DNA of 16,297 bases from Clostridiaceae bacterium (GTDB lineage Bacteria; Bacillota; Clostridia; Oscillospirales; Acutalibacteraceae), in the NCBI GenBank assembly GCA_016295895.1, contig JAEDKI010000023.1, positions 1 to 16,297 on the forward strand, written 5' to 3'. Each line of letters begins with the position of its first letter. Within the stretch, counting starts at the first letter, position 1. The position numbers and the translations under genes were made by a program. The notes beneath the pieces were generated by a model, which was given only the letters and a program-made list of their open reading frames with translations, was not told where the DNA came from and searched no databases. Below are positions 1 to 7,526 of the stretch, piece by piece.

Positions 1-15
1 CAAGGAGGAACACCA

Positions 16-138
16 ATGGATACTACTGCACTTCACAAAATAAGCTACGGTCTTTATATTCTTTCCGCAAGAGAGGGCGAAAAAGACAACGGTTGCATCA
101 TCAACACCTTTTCTCAGATTTCTTCAACTCCGCTTCGG
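16..138 (+). pseudogene. 5' fragment of a flavin-reductase-like gene
   Basis: A perfect ribosome site (AGGAGG at 3-8) precedes ATG 16. The first ~31 residues read like the N-terminus of the FMN-binding flavin reductase-like/rubredoxin family: a start near MDTTALHKISYGLYIL, followed by KDNGCIINT. In that family this stretch leads into a Q-(V/I)-(T/S)-S-x-P segment. Here QISSTPLR (residues 34-41) still fits, but the frame then turns into unrelated sequence and stops at 213. From about 108 the same DNA encodes dnaE in frame 3, so only a fragment is present and no complete flavin reductase is encoded. The family assignment comes from recalled N-terminal pattern and is moderately sure. Whether the fragment is biological or an assembly join cannot be decided from the sequence alone. 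Confidence 0.6.
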
Positions 139-860
139 AAGAAATCAATGAACCCGTTACAGGCTCGTTCAGCTACCCTGAAATTGAAGAATTTCCGCAT
201 GATTTGCTGTTGAAATATGAAAAAGAAGTTTCGGGAATGTATCTTTCCGGTCATCCGATGGCGAAATATCAAACCCTTGCCGAAAAGCTTCATTGCGCAA
301 GGATTTCCGATATTATTAATGAAGAAGAAAAAAGCTTCAAAGATAATGACCGTGTGCTTCTTCTCGGAATGATTGCCTCGGTTAAGAAAAAAATTACAAA
401 AAACGACTCAACCATGGCTTTTTTGGATTTTGAAGACACATCAGGCGGGGTTGAAATAATAGTTTTTCCGAAAATACTTGCGGAAAATGCGCAGATGCTG
501 ATTGAAGGCAATATTCTTCTCATTCACGGCAGAGTCAGCCTCAGAGAAGATGAGGATGCAAAGATAGTGTGTGAAGCCGTTGAACCTTGCCCGTCTGAAA
601 ATGCTGTTGCCGAAAAAAAGCAGGATAAAAAGAAAGCAAAAGGTCTTTTTTTGCGCTTTGACTCCGATAATTCGCCTCAAATCGAGCTTTGCCGCAGGCT
701 TCTTGCAATTTTTGACGGCAATACTCCGCTGTTTTATTATTTCAGCGACACAAAGAAATATGTCAATAATCCGATCAGACAGGGAATTGATGTTAATCCC
801 GTTTTGCTCCGTGAGCTCAGAAATCTGCTCGGCGATTCAAATGTTATCTATAATCAATAG
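108..860 (+). CDS. dnaE: DNA polymerase III subunit alpha, C-terminal part (5' truncated)
   Basis: This is the C-terminal ~250 residues of the replicative polymerase alpha subunit (full proteins are about 1100-1200 aa). The reading frame is open from position 3, but dnaE-like residues begin only at about 108 (LFSDFF, then an acidic linker). The segment LLLKYEKEVSGMYLSGHP is the conserved region before the OB-fold. The OB-fold itself includes KKKITKNDSTMAFLDFED and GGVEIIVFP, followed by an IHGRVSLRED strand. After an A/K-rich linker comes the small C-terminal domain ending NVIYNQ. The catalytic polymerase and PHP domains are absent from the window. No authentic start is visible: the first in-frame candidate, TTG at 93, lies in the foreign-looking 5' segment. 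pfkA follows 114 bases downstream, a neighbourhood common in Firmicutes. The identification is secure; the upstream boundary is not. Confidence 0.9.
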   Translation, partial: LFSDFFNSASEEINEPVTGSFSYPEIEEFPHDLLLKYEKEVSGMYLSGHPMAKYQTLAEKLHCARISDIINEEEKSFKDNDRVLLLGMIASVKKKITKNDSTMAFLDFEDTSGGVEIIVFPKILAENAQMLIEGNILLIHGRVSLREDEDAKIVCEAVEPCPSENAVAEKKQDKKKAKGLFLRFDSDNSPQIELCRRLLAIFDGNTPLFYYFSDTKKYVNNPIRQGIDVNPVLLRELRNLLGDSNVIYNQ

Positions 861-863
861 TCG

Positions 864-929
864 GTTATAATAAAAAAGAAATAAAGATTTTTATCAAAAA
901 TCGTTATAATCATTGACATATTGTTATAA
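864..929 (+). repeat. Three direct copies of GTTATAA upstream of pfkA
   Basis: GTTATAA occurs at 864-870, 903-909 and 923-929, that is at offsets of 39 and 20 bases (roughly 4 and 2 helical turns). The last copy lies inside the spacer of the pfkA promoter. A short AT-rich inverted repeat, GATTTTT-ATC-AAAAATC, sits at 886-902 between the first two copies and might weakly terminate dnaE transcripts. In DNA this AT-rich, repeats of this size can arise by chance, so a regulatory role is only a suggestion. Confidence 0.3.
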
Positions 930-941
930 AAAGTGTATTAT
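913..941 (+). promoter_or_regulatory. Sigma-A-type promoter for pfkA-pcrA
   Basis: A perfect -35 TTGACA (913-918) and a -10 TATTAT (936-941) are separated by 17 bases. The start of pfkA is at 975, with a ribosome site AGGAGAG at 961-967. This would uncouple pfkA and pcrA from dnaE transcription. Confidence 0.8.
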
Positions 942-974
942 CTAATTTGAATATTTTTCAAGGAGAGTTTAATT

Positions 975-1937
975 ATGAAAACTATCGGCGTTTTAACAAG
1001 CGGCGGAGACGCCCCGGGAATGAACGCTGCCATCAGGGCAGTAGTCAGAACCGCATGTGAAAACGGAATTAAAGTTTACGGAATAAACAGAGGCTATGCA
1101 GGTCTTATTGAGGATGACCTTCGTGAGCTCAATATCAGAAGCGTTTCCGACATTATCCACAGAGGCGGAACAATGCTTTACACGGCAAGATGCAAGGAGT
1201 TCAGAGAAGAATCGGGAATGCAGAAAGCTATTGCAACCTGCAAAAAATACGGAATAGAAGGTCTTGTTGTTATCGGCGGAGACGGCTCGTTCAGAGGCGC
1301 CCGTGATCTTTCACTCAGAGGAATTCCCTGCATCGGAATTCCCGGCACCATTGATAACGACATCGCAAGTTCGGATTATACTATAGGATATGATACCTGC
1401 CTTAACACAATTATGCAGATGGTTGACCGTGTTAGAGATACTGTTGAATCTCACAGCCGCTGTGTTGTTGTTGAGGTAATGGGCAACAGATGCGGCGACC
1501 TTACTCTGAATTCGGGTATCGCTGTTGGCGCAACTGCAATTGTTATTCCCGAAATCCGTGATGACATTGAAAAGCATGTTATTGACAGAATCAAGAGAAC
1601 TCAGAAAACCGATAAGAAGCACTTTATAATTATGGTTGCCGAAGGTATCGGCGGCGTTGAGGAGCTTGCAAGAAAGATTGAGAAGAATTGCGGAGTTGAA
1701 ACAAGAGCGGTTATTCTCGGTCATGTTCAGAGAGGCGGCTCTCCGACAGTCCGTGACAGAGTTGCCGCAAGTCAGATGGGCTATAAGGCTGTTCAGCTTC
1801 TCATGGAGGGCGTCGGTAACAGAGTTGTTGTTCAAAAGGACGACCACATTGTGGATTATGATATTTATGAAGCTCTCAACATGGAGCGCAAGGTTAATAA
1901 CGAGCTTTATAAGATTGCACATGAAATTTCAATCTGA
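975..1937 (+). CDS. pfkA: 6-phosphofructokinase (ATP-dependent)
   Basis: This enzyme phosphorylates fructose 6-phosphate to fructose 1,6-bisphosphate with ATP in the cytoplasm and is the committed step of glycolysis. At 320 residues it has the usual length of bacterial PfkA. Visible landmarks are the N-terminal LTSGGDAPGMNAA loop (7-19), RGGT (63-66), the ATP-site GGDGS (101-105), the catalytic TIDND (125-129) and MGNRCGD (169-175) in the substrate region. HVQRGGSPTVRDR follows near residue 250. A glycine (G104 of GGDGS) is typical of ATP-using enzymes, whereas pyrophosphate-dependent ones usually have GGDD. The ATG follows AGGAGAG by 7 bases. Its stop is part of the ribosome site of pcrA (TGAGGT), so the two are almost certainly co-transcribed. 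Identification is secure. Confidence 0.97.
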   Translation: MKTIGVLTSGGDAPGMNAAIRAVVRTACENGIKVYGINRGYAGLIEDDLRELNIRSVSDIIHRGGTMLYTARCKEFREESGMQKAIATCKKYGIEGLVVIGGDGSFRGARDLSLRGIPCIGIPGTIDNDIASSDYTIGYDTCLNTIMQMVDRVRDTVESHSRCVVVEVMGNRCGDLTLNSGIAVGATAIVIPEIRDDIEKHVIDRIKRTQKTDKKHFIIMVAEGIGGVEELARKIEKNCGVETRAVILGHVQRGGSPTVRDRVAASQMGYKAVQLLMEGVGNRVVVQKDDHIVDYDIYEALNMERKVNNELYKIAHEISI

Positions 1938-1945
1938 GGTATTAA

Positions 1946-4324
1946 ATGGTTACCAATGAATTTCTTTCATTAAGAAAAGCTATAATTGAAAGGGATTTTA
2001 AATCTCTTAATGATATGCAGAAAAAAGCGGTTCTCTCAACTGAGGGACCGCTTTTGGTGCTTGCCGGGGCAGGAAGCGGAAAAACAACCGTTCTTGTTAA
2101 CCGTATTGCAAACATCATTAAATACGGAAAAGCCTATTACAGCGAAGACTGCGAGGGAGAATGCACTCCCGTTGACCTTGCTCTTATGAGAGCGGCGGCA
2201 AACGGAGAATGCGAAGATTTTTTTGACATTGAGCATCTGTTAAAAGTTGATGCCGCAAAGCCTTGGGAGATTCTTGCAATCACATTCACAAATAAAGCGG
2301 CAGGCGAGCTTAAAGAAAGGCTTGAAAAAATGCTCGGCGAGCAGGCAAGAGACATTTGGGCGAGCACTTTTCACTCGGCTTGCGTGCGCATTCTCAGAAA
2401 GAATGCCGACTATATCGGTTATTCATCCAATTTTACGATTTATGATACCGATGACAGTAAAAGAGTGATTAAGGATTGCCTTAAACAGATCGGAATGAGT
2501 GACAGCGTTCTTCCGCCGAAAACCGTACTATCGGTAATAAGCAATTCAAAAGATATGCTGATTTCTCCCGAGGAATATATCCGTCAGAACTTCGCCGACA
2601 TTCGTAAACGCAATATAGGCACAGTATATGAAGCCTATCAAAAACGGCTCAAGGCGGCTGATGCAATGGATTTTGACGATATTATCGTTAACACAGTCCA
2701 TTTGCTTCAGAATAATCCCGATGTTCTTGATTACTATCAACATAAATTTAAATACATAATGGTTGATGAGTATCAGGACACAAACCATGCGCAGTATTTA
2801 TTAACTTCGTTGCTTGCAGGCGGATATAAGAATATCTGCGTGGTAGGCGATGACGATCAGAGCATCTATAAATTCAGAGGCGCAACAATTGAGAACATTC
2901 TCAGCTTTGAGCATCAATATAAAAATTCAAATGTAATTCGCCTTGAACAGAATTACCGTTCAACTCAAAATATTCTTGACGCCGCAAACAGCATTATTTC
3001 CAATAATGTTAACAGAAAAGGCAAAAAGCTCTGGACAGATAACGGAAAAGGTAATCTGATTTGCTATCACACCGCCGATACAGACAGAGACGAAGGACGG
3101 TTTGTTGCCGAAAAGATTCTTGACGGAATCAGAAACGGGCGAAAATACAGCGATTTTGCCATTCTTTATCGCATGAATTCGCAATCAAACCTCATTGAGC
3201 AGTCTTTTGTCCGCATGGGCATTCCTTATGCACTTCTCGGCGGTCATAAGTTTTATGACCGAAAAGAAATAAAAGACGCTTTGGCATATCTCAGCGTTAT
3301 CGCAAATCCCGATGACAGCGTAAGGCTTCAAAGAATAATAAATGTTCCAAAAAGGGGGATAGGAGATTCTTCTGTTGGAGCTGCGCTTGAAATTGCCGAC
3401 GGTCTCGGAATCAGCCTTTTTGAAGTTATCAAAACCGCCGACCAGTTTCCCCGCTTGAGTCGTTGCGCAAAGAAAATGACGGAATTCGCCGAAACGATTG
3501 AAGAATTTATCTATGATGCGGATAACCTTGAATTATCGCAGCTATTCAACAAAGTTATTTTATCAACGGGCTACACGGCATCGCTTAATCTTGAGCCGGA
3601 AACAAAAGAGGAACGATTGGCAAACCTTGAAGAGCTTTCAAACAACCTTTTGCGCTTTTCCCGGGAAAATGAGGATGCAACCCTTAATGATTTCTTGCAG
3701 GAAGTTGCATTGATGACCGATATTGATAACTATAACTCCGATTCCGATGCGGTTGTAATGATGACGATTCATTCCGCAAAGGGTCTTGAATTTCCCGTTG
3801 TTTTCCTTGTAGGTCTTGAGGAATCAATTTTCCCCTCGGAGCTTTCGGCAATGAGCGGCGAAAGCGAGATTGAAGAAGAACGCCGCCTTGCATATGTTGC
3901 AGTCACGAGAGCCAAAAAGCAGCTCTACATCTCAAGGGCAAGAAGCAGAATGCTTTTCGGCTCAACAAGATATAATCAGCCTTCAAGGTTTATTCATGAA
4001 ATACCCGAAAGCCTTCTCGAGGAATCGGGCGATTCATTCGCAAGCCCGTTTTCTTCGGGTTCAAGGAATGCACCGATGTTCAGAACGCAAAGAAGCACCG
4101 CCCAGCCTGTTTCACGGGGATTTTCTTCTGCACCGACAGTTTCTGCTCCGAAAATCAATTCGGAAACATTCAATGTCGGCGATACCGTTAATCACAGAAC
4201 CTACGGTCAGGGCGTCGTAATCAGTGCAAAACCCATGGGCAACGACACTTTGCTTGAAATTGCATTTACTTCGGCAGGAACCAAAAAAATCATGGCAAAT
4301 TATGCGAAGGTTGAAAAAGTCTGA
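1946..4324 (+). CDS. pcrA: ATP-dependent DNA helicase, PcrA/UvrD family
   Basis: This is a superfamily 1A 3'-to-5' DNA helicase of 792 residues, expected to act in nucleotide excision repair, removal of recombinase filaments and resolution of replication-transcription conflicts. All motifs are present: Q motif LNDMQKKAV (21-29), Walker A AGAGSGKT (40-47), Ia TFTNKAA (113-119), II VDEYQDTN (273-280), III GDDDQSIYKFRGA (301-313), IV QNYRST, V TIHSAKGLEF and VI YVAVTRAK. The C-terminus (about 742-792, GDTVNHRTYGQGVV onward) is the Tudor-like domain by which PcrA contacts RNA polymerase. About 45 extra residues (roughly 61-105) lie between Walker A and motif Ia compared with the Geobacillus enzyme. 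The start ATG is 8 bases after the pfkA stop, and the ribosome site overlaps that stop. UvrD is an equivalent name; pcrA is used because the host looks Gram-positive. Confidence 0.95.
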   Translation: MVTNEFLSLRKAIIERDFKSLNDMQKKAVLSTEGPLLVLAGAGSGKTTVLVNRIANIIKYGKAYYSEDCEGECTPVDLALMRAAANGECEDFFDIEHLLKVDAAKPWEILAITFTNKAAGELKERLEKMLGEQARDIWASTFHSACVRILRKNADYIGYSSNFTIYDTDDSKRVIKDCLKQIGMSDSVLPPKTVLSVISNSKDMLISPEEYIRQNFADIRKRNIGTVYEAYQKRLKAADAMDFDDIIVNTVHLLQNNPDVLDYYQHKFKYIMVDEYQDTNHAQYLLTSLLAGGYKNICVVGDDDQSIYKFRGATIENILSFEHQYKNSNVIRLEQNYRSTQNILDAANSIISNNVNRKGKKLWTDNGKGNLICYHTADTDRDEGRFVAEKILDGIRNGRKYSDFAILYRMNSQSNLIEQSFVRMGIPYALLGGHKFYDRKEIKDALAYLSVIANPDDSVRLQRIINVPKRGIGDSSVGAALEIADGLGISLFEVIKTADQFPRLSRCAKKMTEFAETIEEFIYDADNLELSQLFNKVILSTGYTASLNLEPETKEERLANLEELSNNLLRFSRENEDATLNDFLQEVALMTDIDNYNSDSDAVVMMTIHSAKGLEFPVVFLVGLEESIFPSELSAMSGESEIEEERRLAYVAVTRAKKQLYISRARSRMLFGSTRYNQPSRFIHEIPESLLEESGDSFASPFSSGSRNAPMFRTQRSTAQPVSRGFSSAPTVSAPKINSETFNVGDTVNHRTYGQGVVISAKPMGNDTLLEIAFTSAGTKKIMANYAKVEKV

Positions 4325-4332
4325 TGTTATTA

Positions 4333-4527
4333 TCAGAAAAGTTGATTTTTTCCCGTTTCAAGCTTGCTGACAAGCCTGTTCATTTCTTTTTTTGATCTTA
4401 CGCTGCGGGATAAATCAATAATACGCTTTTTCTCGCTTTCATTCAGCAAAGCAAAGGTTTCCATTGCTTTTTCGCTTTTTGAAAGCGCCGAACCAAAGCC
4501 CTGAGGAATACCGTTCATGTCTGTCAT
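4333..4527 (-). CDS. Small conserved-looking protein of unknown function (64 aa)
   Basis: A 64-residue basic, largely helical protein begins MTDMNGIPQGFGSALS and continues with an EKAMETFALLNESEKKRI segment. I recall similar short proteins in clostridial genomes, built as xxIPxGFGxALxxNxxAMxxFxxLSxxEK...SKxEMxxLV, but no function is known to me. The ATG at 4527 is preceded by GAGGTG (4539-4534) at a 6-base spacing, which supports real translation. An in-frame GTG at 4536 is part of that ribosome site and is a poorer start. It converges on pcrA with 8 bases between the stops and diverges from the aldo/keto reductase. It has no signal peptide or membrane segment. It is more likely a gene than a shadow because it overlaps no other gene and has its own ribosome site. 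Confidence 0.72.
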   Translation of the reverse strand: MTDMNGIPQGFGSALSKSEKAMETFALLNESEKKRIIDLSRSVRSKKEMNRLVSKLETGKNQLF

Positions 4528-4596
4528 TATAATCACCTCACAGATATTTTTATCATTTATCTTTTTGTTATTCCAAAACTAATAATATGTTTTATT

Positions 4597-4641
4597 CCGA
4601 TATATCCGGTAAAGTATTGTATTTTACCCATATATATGGTA
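4597..4641 (+). promoter_or_regulatory. Tandem operator-like repeat at the 4683 operon promoter
   Basis: Two 15-base copies, CCGATATATCCGGTA (4597-4611) and CCCATATATATGGTA (4627-4641), match at 12 of 15 positions and start exactly 30 bases apart (about three helical turns). The second contains a perfect 12-base palindrome, CCATATATATGG (4628-4639), and reaches into the -10 box. The first is a near-palindrome just upstream of the -35. A further inverted pair, GGTAAA/TTTACC (4608-4613, 4623-4628), links the copies. Placement suits a repressor. The regulator is unknown, and no regulator gene lies nearby. Confidence 0.5.
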
Positions 4642-4645
4642 TAAT
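4617..4645 (+). promoter_or_regulatory. Sigma-A-type promoter for the operon starting at 4683
   Basis: A -35 TTGTAT (4617-4622), a 17-base spacer and a consensus -10 TATAAT (4640-4645) are followed by AGGAGG at 4668-4673 and ATG 4683. Confidence 0.7.
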
Positions 4646-4682
4646 TTTAATAGTATGAATTTCTGATAGGAGGAAACAGCCT

Positions 4683-5795
4683 ATGAAATACAGAAAAATG
4701 GGTAAAACAGGCGTTGAAGTTTCCGTTCTCGGATTCGGTTGCATGAGACTGCCGACTGTTGACGGTCAGGATAATTGCATTGATGAGGAAAAGGCAATAG
4801 GAATAATCCGCAGCGGAATTGACAGCGGTATTAATTATGTTGATACTGCGTTCGGATATCACGGAGGCAACAGCGAAAGACTTGTCGGCAAAGCTCTTAA
4901 AGACGGTTACCGTGAAAAGGTAAATCTTGCAACGAAGCTTCCTCTCTGGAATGTTAAATGCGAGGAGGATGTTGAACGCATTTTCAATGAACAGCTTCAG
5001 AAGATTGACACCGACCATATAGATTTTTATCTTCTTCATGCCGTCAATAATGACTCTTGGGATAATATTGTTACAAAATTCGATGTTCTGCCGAAGCTTG
5101 AAAAGCTTAAAGCGGATGGCAAAATTAAACATATCGGCTTCTCTTTCCATGATGACCTCTGGGTTTTCAAAAAAGTTATCGACGCATATGACGGCTTTGA
5201 ATTTTGTCAGATTCAGTTTAATTATATCGATGTTGATTATCAGGCGGGTCTTGAGGGGCTTGAATATGCCGCTTCAAAGGGACTCGGCGTAATTGTTATG
5301 GAACCGCTTCTCGGCGGAAAGCTTGCTTCTCCTAACGAAAGAGTTGCCGCTAAGCTTTCCGAAGAGAAAACTCCCGTTGAATGGGCGCTTGATTTTGTCT
5401 GGAACAGACCCGAAGTTTCAATTCTTCTCAGCGGTATGGGTAATATGCAGATGGTTAACGATAACATCGGATATGCCGACAGAAGCAATCCCGGAATGCT
5501 CTCCGAAAAAGATCTTGCCATGCTTTCAGATGCAAAGCATGTTTTTGATGAAATGGTTGTTGTTCCCTGCACAGGCTGTGAATACTGCATGCCTTGCCCG
5601 TCGGGAGTTAAAATTCCAAAGGTGTTTTCAGCTTTCAATAACATCACAACAGGCGGCAGAAGGGTTGTCAAAGACATTTTTCCGGATATTGAAACCAACG
5701 CTTCTCTTTGCAAAAAGTGCGGAAAATGTGAGAATGCCTGCCCTCAGCATATAAAAATTATTGACACGCTCAAAACTATAATCGATAAGTTTTAA
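4683..5795 (+). CDS. Aldo/keto reductase with C-terminal 4Fe-4S cluster domain
   Basis: This 370-residue cytoplasmic oxidoreductase joins an AKR TIM barrel to a ferredoxin-like tail. The AKR tetrad is recognisable: D54 and Y59 (VDTAFGYH), K85 (ATKLP) and H119 (YLLHA). Near the C-terminus are two cysteine groups, C296/C299/C302/C305 followed by proline and C343/C346/C349/C353 followed by proline, as expected for iron-sulfur ligands. Barrel-plus-cluster proteins of this type are widespread in anaerobes. They are predicted NAD(P)H-linked carbonyl reductases whose substrates are mostly unknown. Translation starts at ATG 4683, 9 bases after AGGAGG. It heads a run of genes with short gaps, but its chemistry has no obvious tie to the downstream hydrolases. 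Domain identification is strong; the substrate is not known. Confidence 0.92.
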   Translation: MKYRKMGKTGVEVSVLGFGCMRLPTVDGQDNCIDEEKAIGIIRSGIDSGINYVDTAFGYHGGNSERLVGKALKDGYREKVNLATKLPLWNVKCEEDVERIFNEQLQKIDTDHIDFYLLHAVNNDSWDNIVTKFDVLPKLEKLKADGKIKHIGFSFHDDLWVFKKVIDAYDGFEFCQIQFNYIDVDYQAGLEGLEYAASKGLGVIVMEPLLGGKLASPNERVAAKLSEEKTPVEWALDFVWNRPEVSILLSGMGNMQMVNDNIGYADRSNPGMLSEKDLAMLSDAKHVFDEMVVVPCTGCEYCMPCPSGVKIPKVFSAFNNITTGGRRVVKDIFPDIETNASLCKKCGKCENACPQHIKIIDTLKTIIDKF

Positions 5796-5809
5796 TGAGG
5801 TGAAGCATT

Positions 5810-6439
5810 TTGAAAATTTTGTTTCAGGGAGATTCAATAACCGATTGTGGCAGAGACCGTTCGGATTATCATAATCTCGGCGAAGGCTATCCGCTGTTTG
5901 CCTCGGAATTTATAAAGCAGGAGAATCCCGGAACCAAGTTTGAATTTATTAATCTCGGAATAAGCGGGAATCAGACTGCAGACCTTGTTGACAGGCTTCA
6001 AAGTGATTTTATTGATATTAAGCCCGACCTTGTTTCGATAATGATCGGAATTAACGACACATGGCACAGAGCCGAAAACCGCAAATGGCTCGGCAATGAT
6101 GTTTTTGAAGCCAATTACCGCAAGGTTCTTTCAGAAATAAGGGAAAAAACAAGCGCAAAAATTCTTATGCTTGAAGCGTTCTTGCTGCCTGTGCCCGATA
6201 AAGAATATTTCAGAGTCGATCTTGACCCGAAAATTCAGATTGAGCGAAAGCTTGCAAGGGAATTTGCGGATTATTTTATTCCTGTTGACGGTTTGCTTGC
6301 TCAGGCTTGTATCGGAAAACCGTCATCTCATTGGTCAGATGACGGCGTTCATCCGAACAGAAACGGTGCAGAATTTATCGGCAGACTTTATGCCGATGCA
6401 TTTAATCGAATGGTTGAGTTAGGAATATTAAAAAAATGA
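5810..6439 (+). CDS. SGNH/GDSL-family hydrolase (predicted esterase)
   Basis: This is a 209-residue SGNH hydrolase, a family of esterases, lipases and carbohydrate deacetylases. Block I is QGDSITDCG with nucleophile S9. Block II has NLGISGNQT with the oxyanion glycine near 50. Block III is GIND (N82), and block V is DGVHPN with the D178/H181 pair. No signal peptide is visible, so it should act in the cytoplasm. The start is TTG 5810, chosen because GAGGTG (5797-5802) lies 7 bases upstream and the GDS motif sits at the usual distance from this N-terminus. It begins 14 bases after the aldo/keto reductase, and its TGA overlaps the ATG of the next gene (ATGA), so it is translationally coupled to the membrane protein. 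Deacetylation of an imported glycan or ester is plausible but unproven. Confidence 0.9.
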   Translation: MKILFQGDSITDCGRDRSDYHNLGEGYPLFASEFIKQENPGTKFEFINLGISGNQTADLVDRLQSDFIDIKPDLVSIMIGINDTWHRAENRKWLGNDVFEANYRKVLSEIREKTSAKILMLEAFLLPVPDKEYFRVDLDPKIQIERKLAREFADYFIPVDGLLAQACIGKPSSHWSDDGVHPNRNGAEFIGRLYADAFNRMVELGILKK

Positions 6440-7509
6440 AAAAACTATCTAAGGCATTTAATTATATTTTTGTTGACGGACTTTCGGGCATGGCGCTCGG
6501 CTTGTTCGCAACTCTTATTATCGGCACAATTCTTGATCAGATAGGCGGCTTTCTACCCGAGAGAGTCGGTGTTTACTTAATTTCGATTGCTTCTGTTGCA
6601 AAATCACTTACCGGTGCAGGCATCGGCGTCGGAATGGCGTTTAAATACAGCAGTTCGCCGCTTACGGGCGTTTCAGCCGCTGTTGCCGGTATGGTCGGAG
6701 CTTTTTCTTCAAAGCTTCTTGCAGGTTCGGTAATAACGGAATCCGGAATGCTCTATTCAGGCCCGGGCGATCCGCTTGCGGCATTCATTGCGGCGTTTTT
6801 TGCCATTCAGGCAGGAAGACTTATAAGCGGCAAAACAAAGCTTGATATTCTGTTAACGCCTGCAGTTTCAATTATTGCAGGTTCTACCGCAGGTCTGATT
6901 ATCGGTCCTCCCGCCTCAAAAGTCATGACATATCTCGGCGAGGTTATCAGTTGGGGCATGGAGCAGCAGCCTATTCTTATGGGAATTGTTGTATCGGTTG
7001 TCATGGGCATCTGCCTTACGCTTCCCATCAGTTCGGCGGCTCTCGCAATTATTCTCAATCTTTCGGGTATTGCAGGCGGTGCGGCTGTTGTCGGTTGCAG
7101 CGCTCAGATGATAGGCTTTGCAGTTGCAAGCTACCGTGAGAATAAGGTTGGAGGCTTGCTTGCTCAGGGAGTCGGAACATCAATGCTTCAGATGCCGAAT
7201 ATTATCAAGCATCCGCAGATTTGGATTCCTCCTATTGTTGCAAGTGCAATTCTCGGCCCGATTTCTTCAGCAGTTCTGAAAATGACTTGTTATGCTTCAG
7301 GCGCCGGCATGGGCACCTCGGGTCTTGTCGGTCAGTTTATGACCTATGCTTCAATGGTTGAATCGGGAGCAGACTCCAAAATCATTTTGCTTGAAATGCT
7401 TGTTATGCATTTCGTTGCTCCTGCCGTTATTACTCTTGCGGTTTCTGAATTTATGCGCAAAAAGAAGTTTATTAAGTTCGGCGACATGGAACTTAAAAAC
7501 ATAAATTAA
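6436..7509 (+). CDS. PTS EIIC-like integral membrane protein (orphan)
   Basis: This 357-residue very hydrophobic protein has roughly eight to ten membrane segments and many GxG and small-residue helices. It resembles the EIIC_2-type family of phosphotransferase-system membrane subunits: the N-terminus runs FVDGLSGMALGLFATLIIGT, and later come KTKLDILLTP and ISSAALAIILNLSGIAGGAA. No EIIA or EIIB domain is fused to it or encoded nearby, and I see no phospho-accepting Cys or His motif, so sugar phosphorylation cannot be assumed. Members of this family are often annotated as PTS subunit IIC by similarity only. The start ATG overlaps the SGNH gene stop by 4 bases, and the ceramidase-like gene follows after 17 bases. 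It may move the product of the neighbouring hydrolases, or act as a membrane sensor. Family call fairly sure, function open. Confidence 0.75.
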   Translation: MKKLSKAFNYIFVDGLSGMALGLFATLIIGTILDQIGGFLPERVGVYLISIASVAKSLTGAGIGVGMAFKYSSSPLTGVSAAVAGMVGAFSSKLLAGSVITESGMLYSGPGDPLAAFIAAFFAIQAGRLISGKTKLDILLTPAVSIIAGSTAGLIIGPPASKVMTYLGEVISWGMEQQPILMGIVVSVVMGICLTLPISSAALAIILNLSGIAGGAAVVGCSAQMIGFAVASYRENKVGGLLAQGVGTSMLQMPNIIKHPQIWIPPIVASAILGPISSAVLKMTCYASGAGMGTSGLVGQFMTYASMVESGADSKIILLEMLVMHFVAPAVITLAVSEFMRKKKFIKFGDMELKNIN

Positions 7510-7526
7510 TTAAACGGAGGTTAATT

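Noticed and set aside
1311..1922. 203-residue minus-strand open frame inside pfkA
   Set aside because: It lies wholly antisense to a certain gene, has no ribosome site and low-complexity Asn/Leu-rich content, and results from codon bias of pfkA.
4321..4336. Short inverted repeat CTGAT/ATCAG at the pcrA end as a terminator
   Set aside because: Only a 5-base stem with a loose T-run further on; too weak to call.
5240..5713. 157-residue minus-strand open frame inside the aldo/keto reductase gene
   Set aside because: Shadow of the real reading frame, with no start signal.
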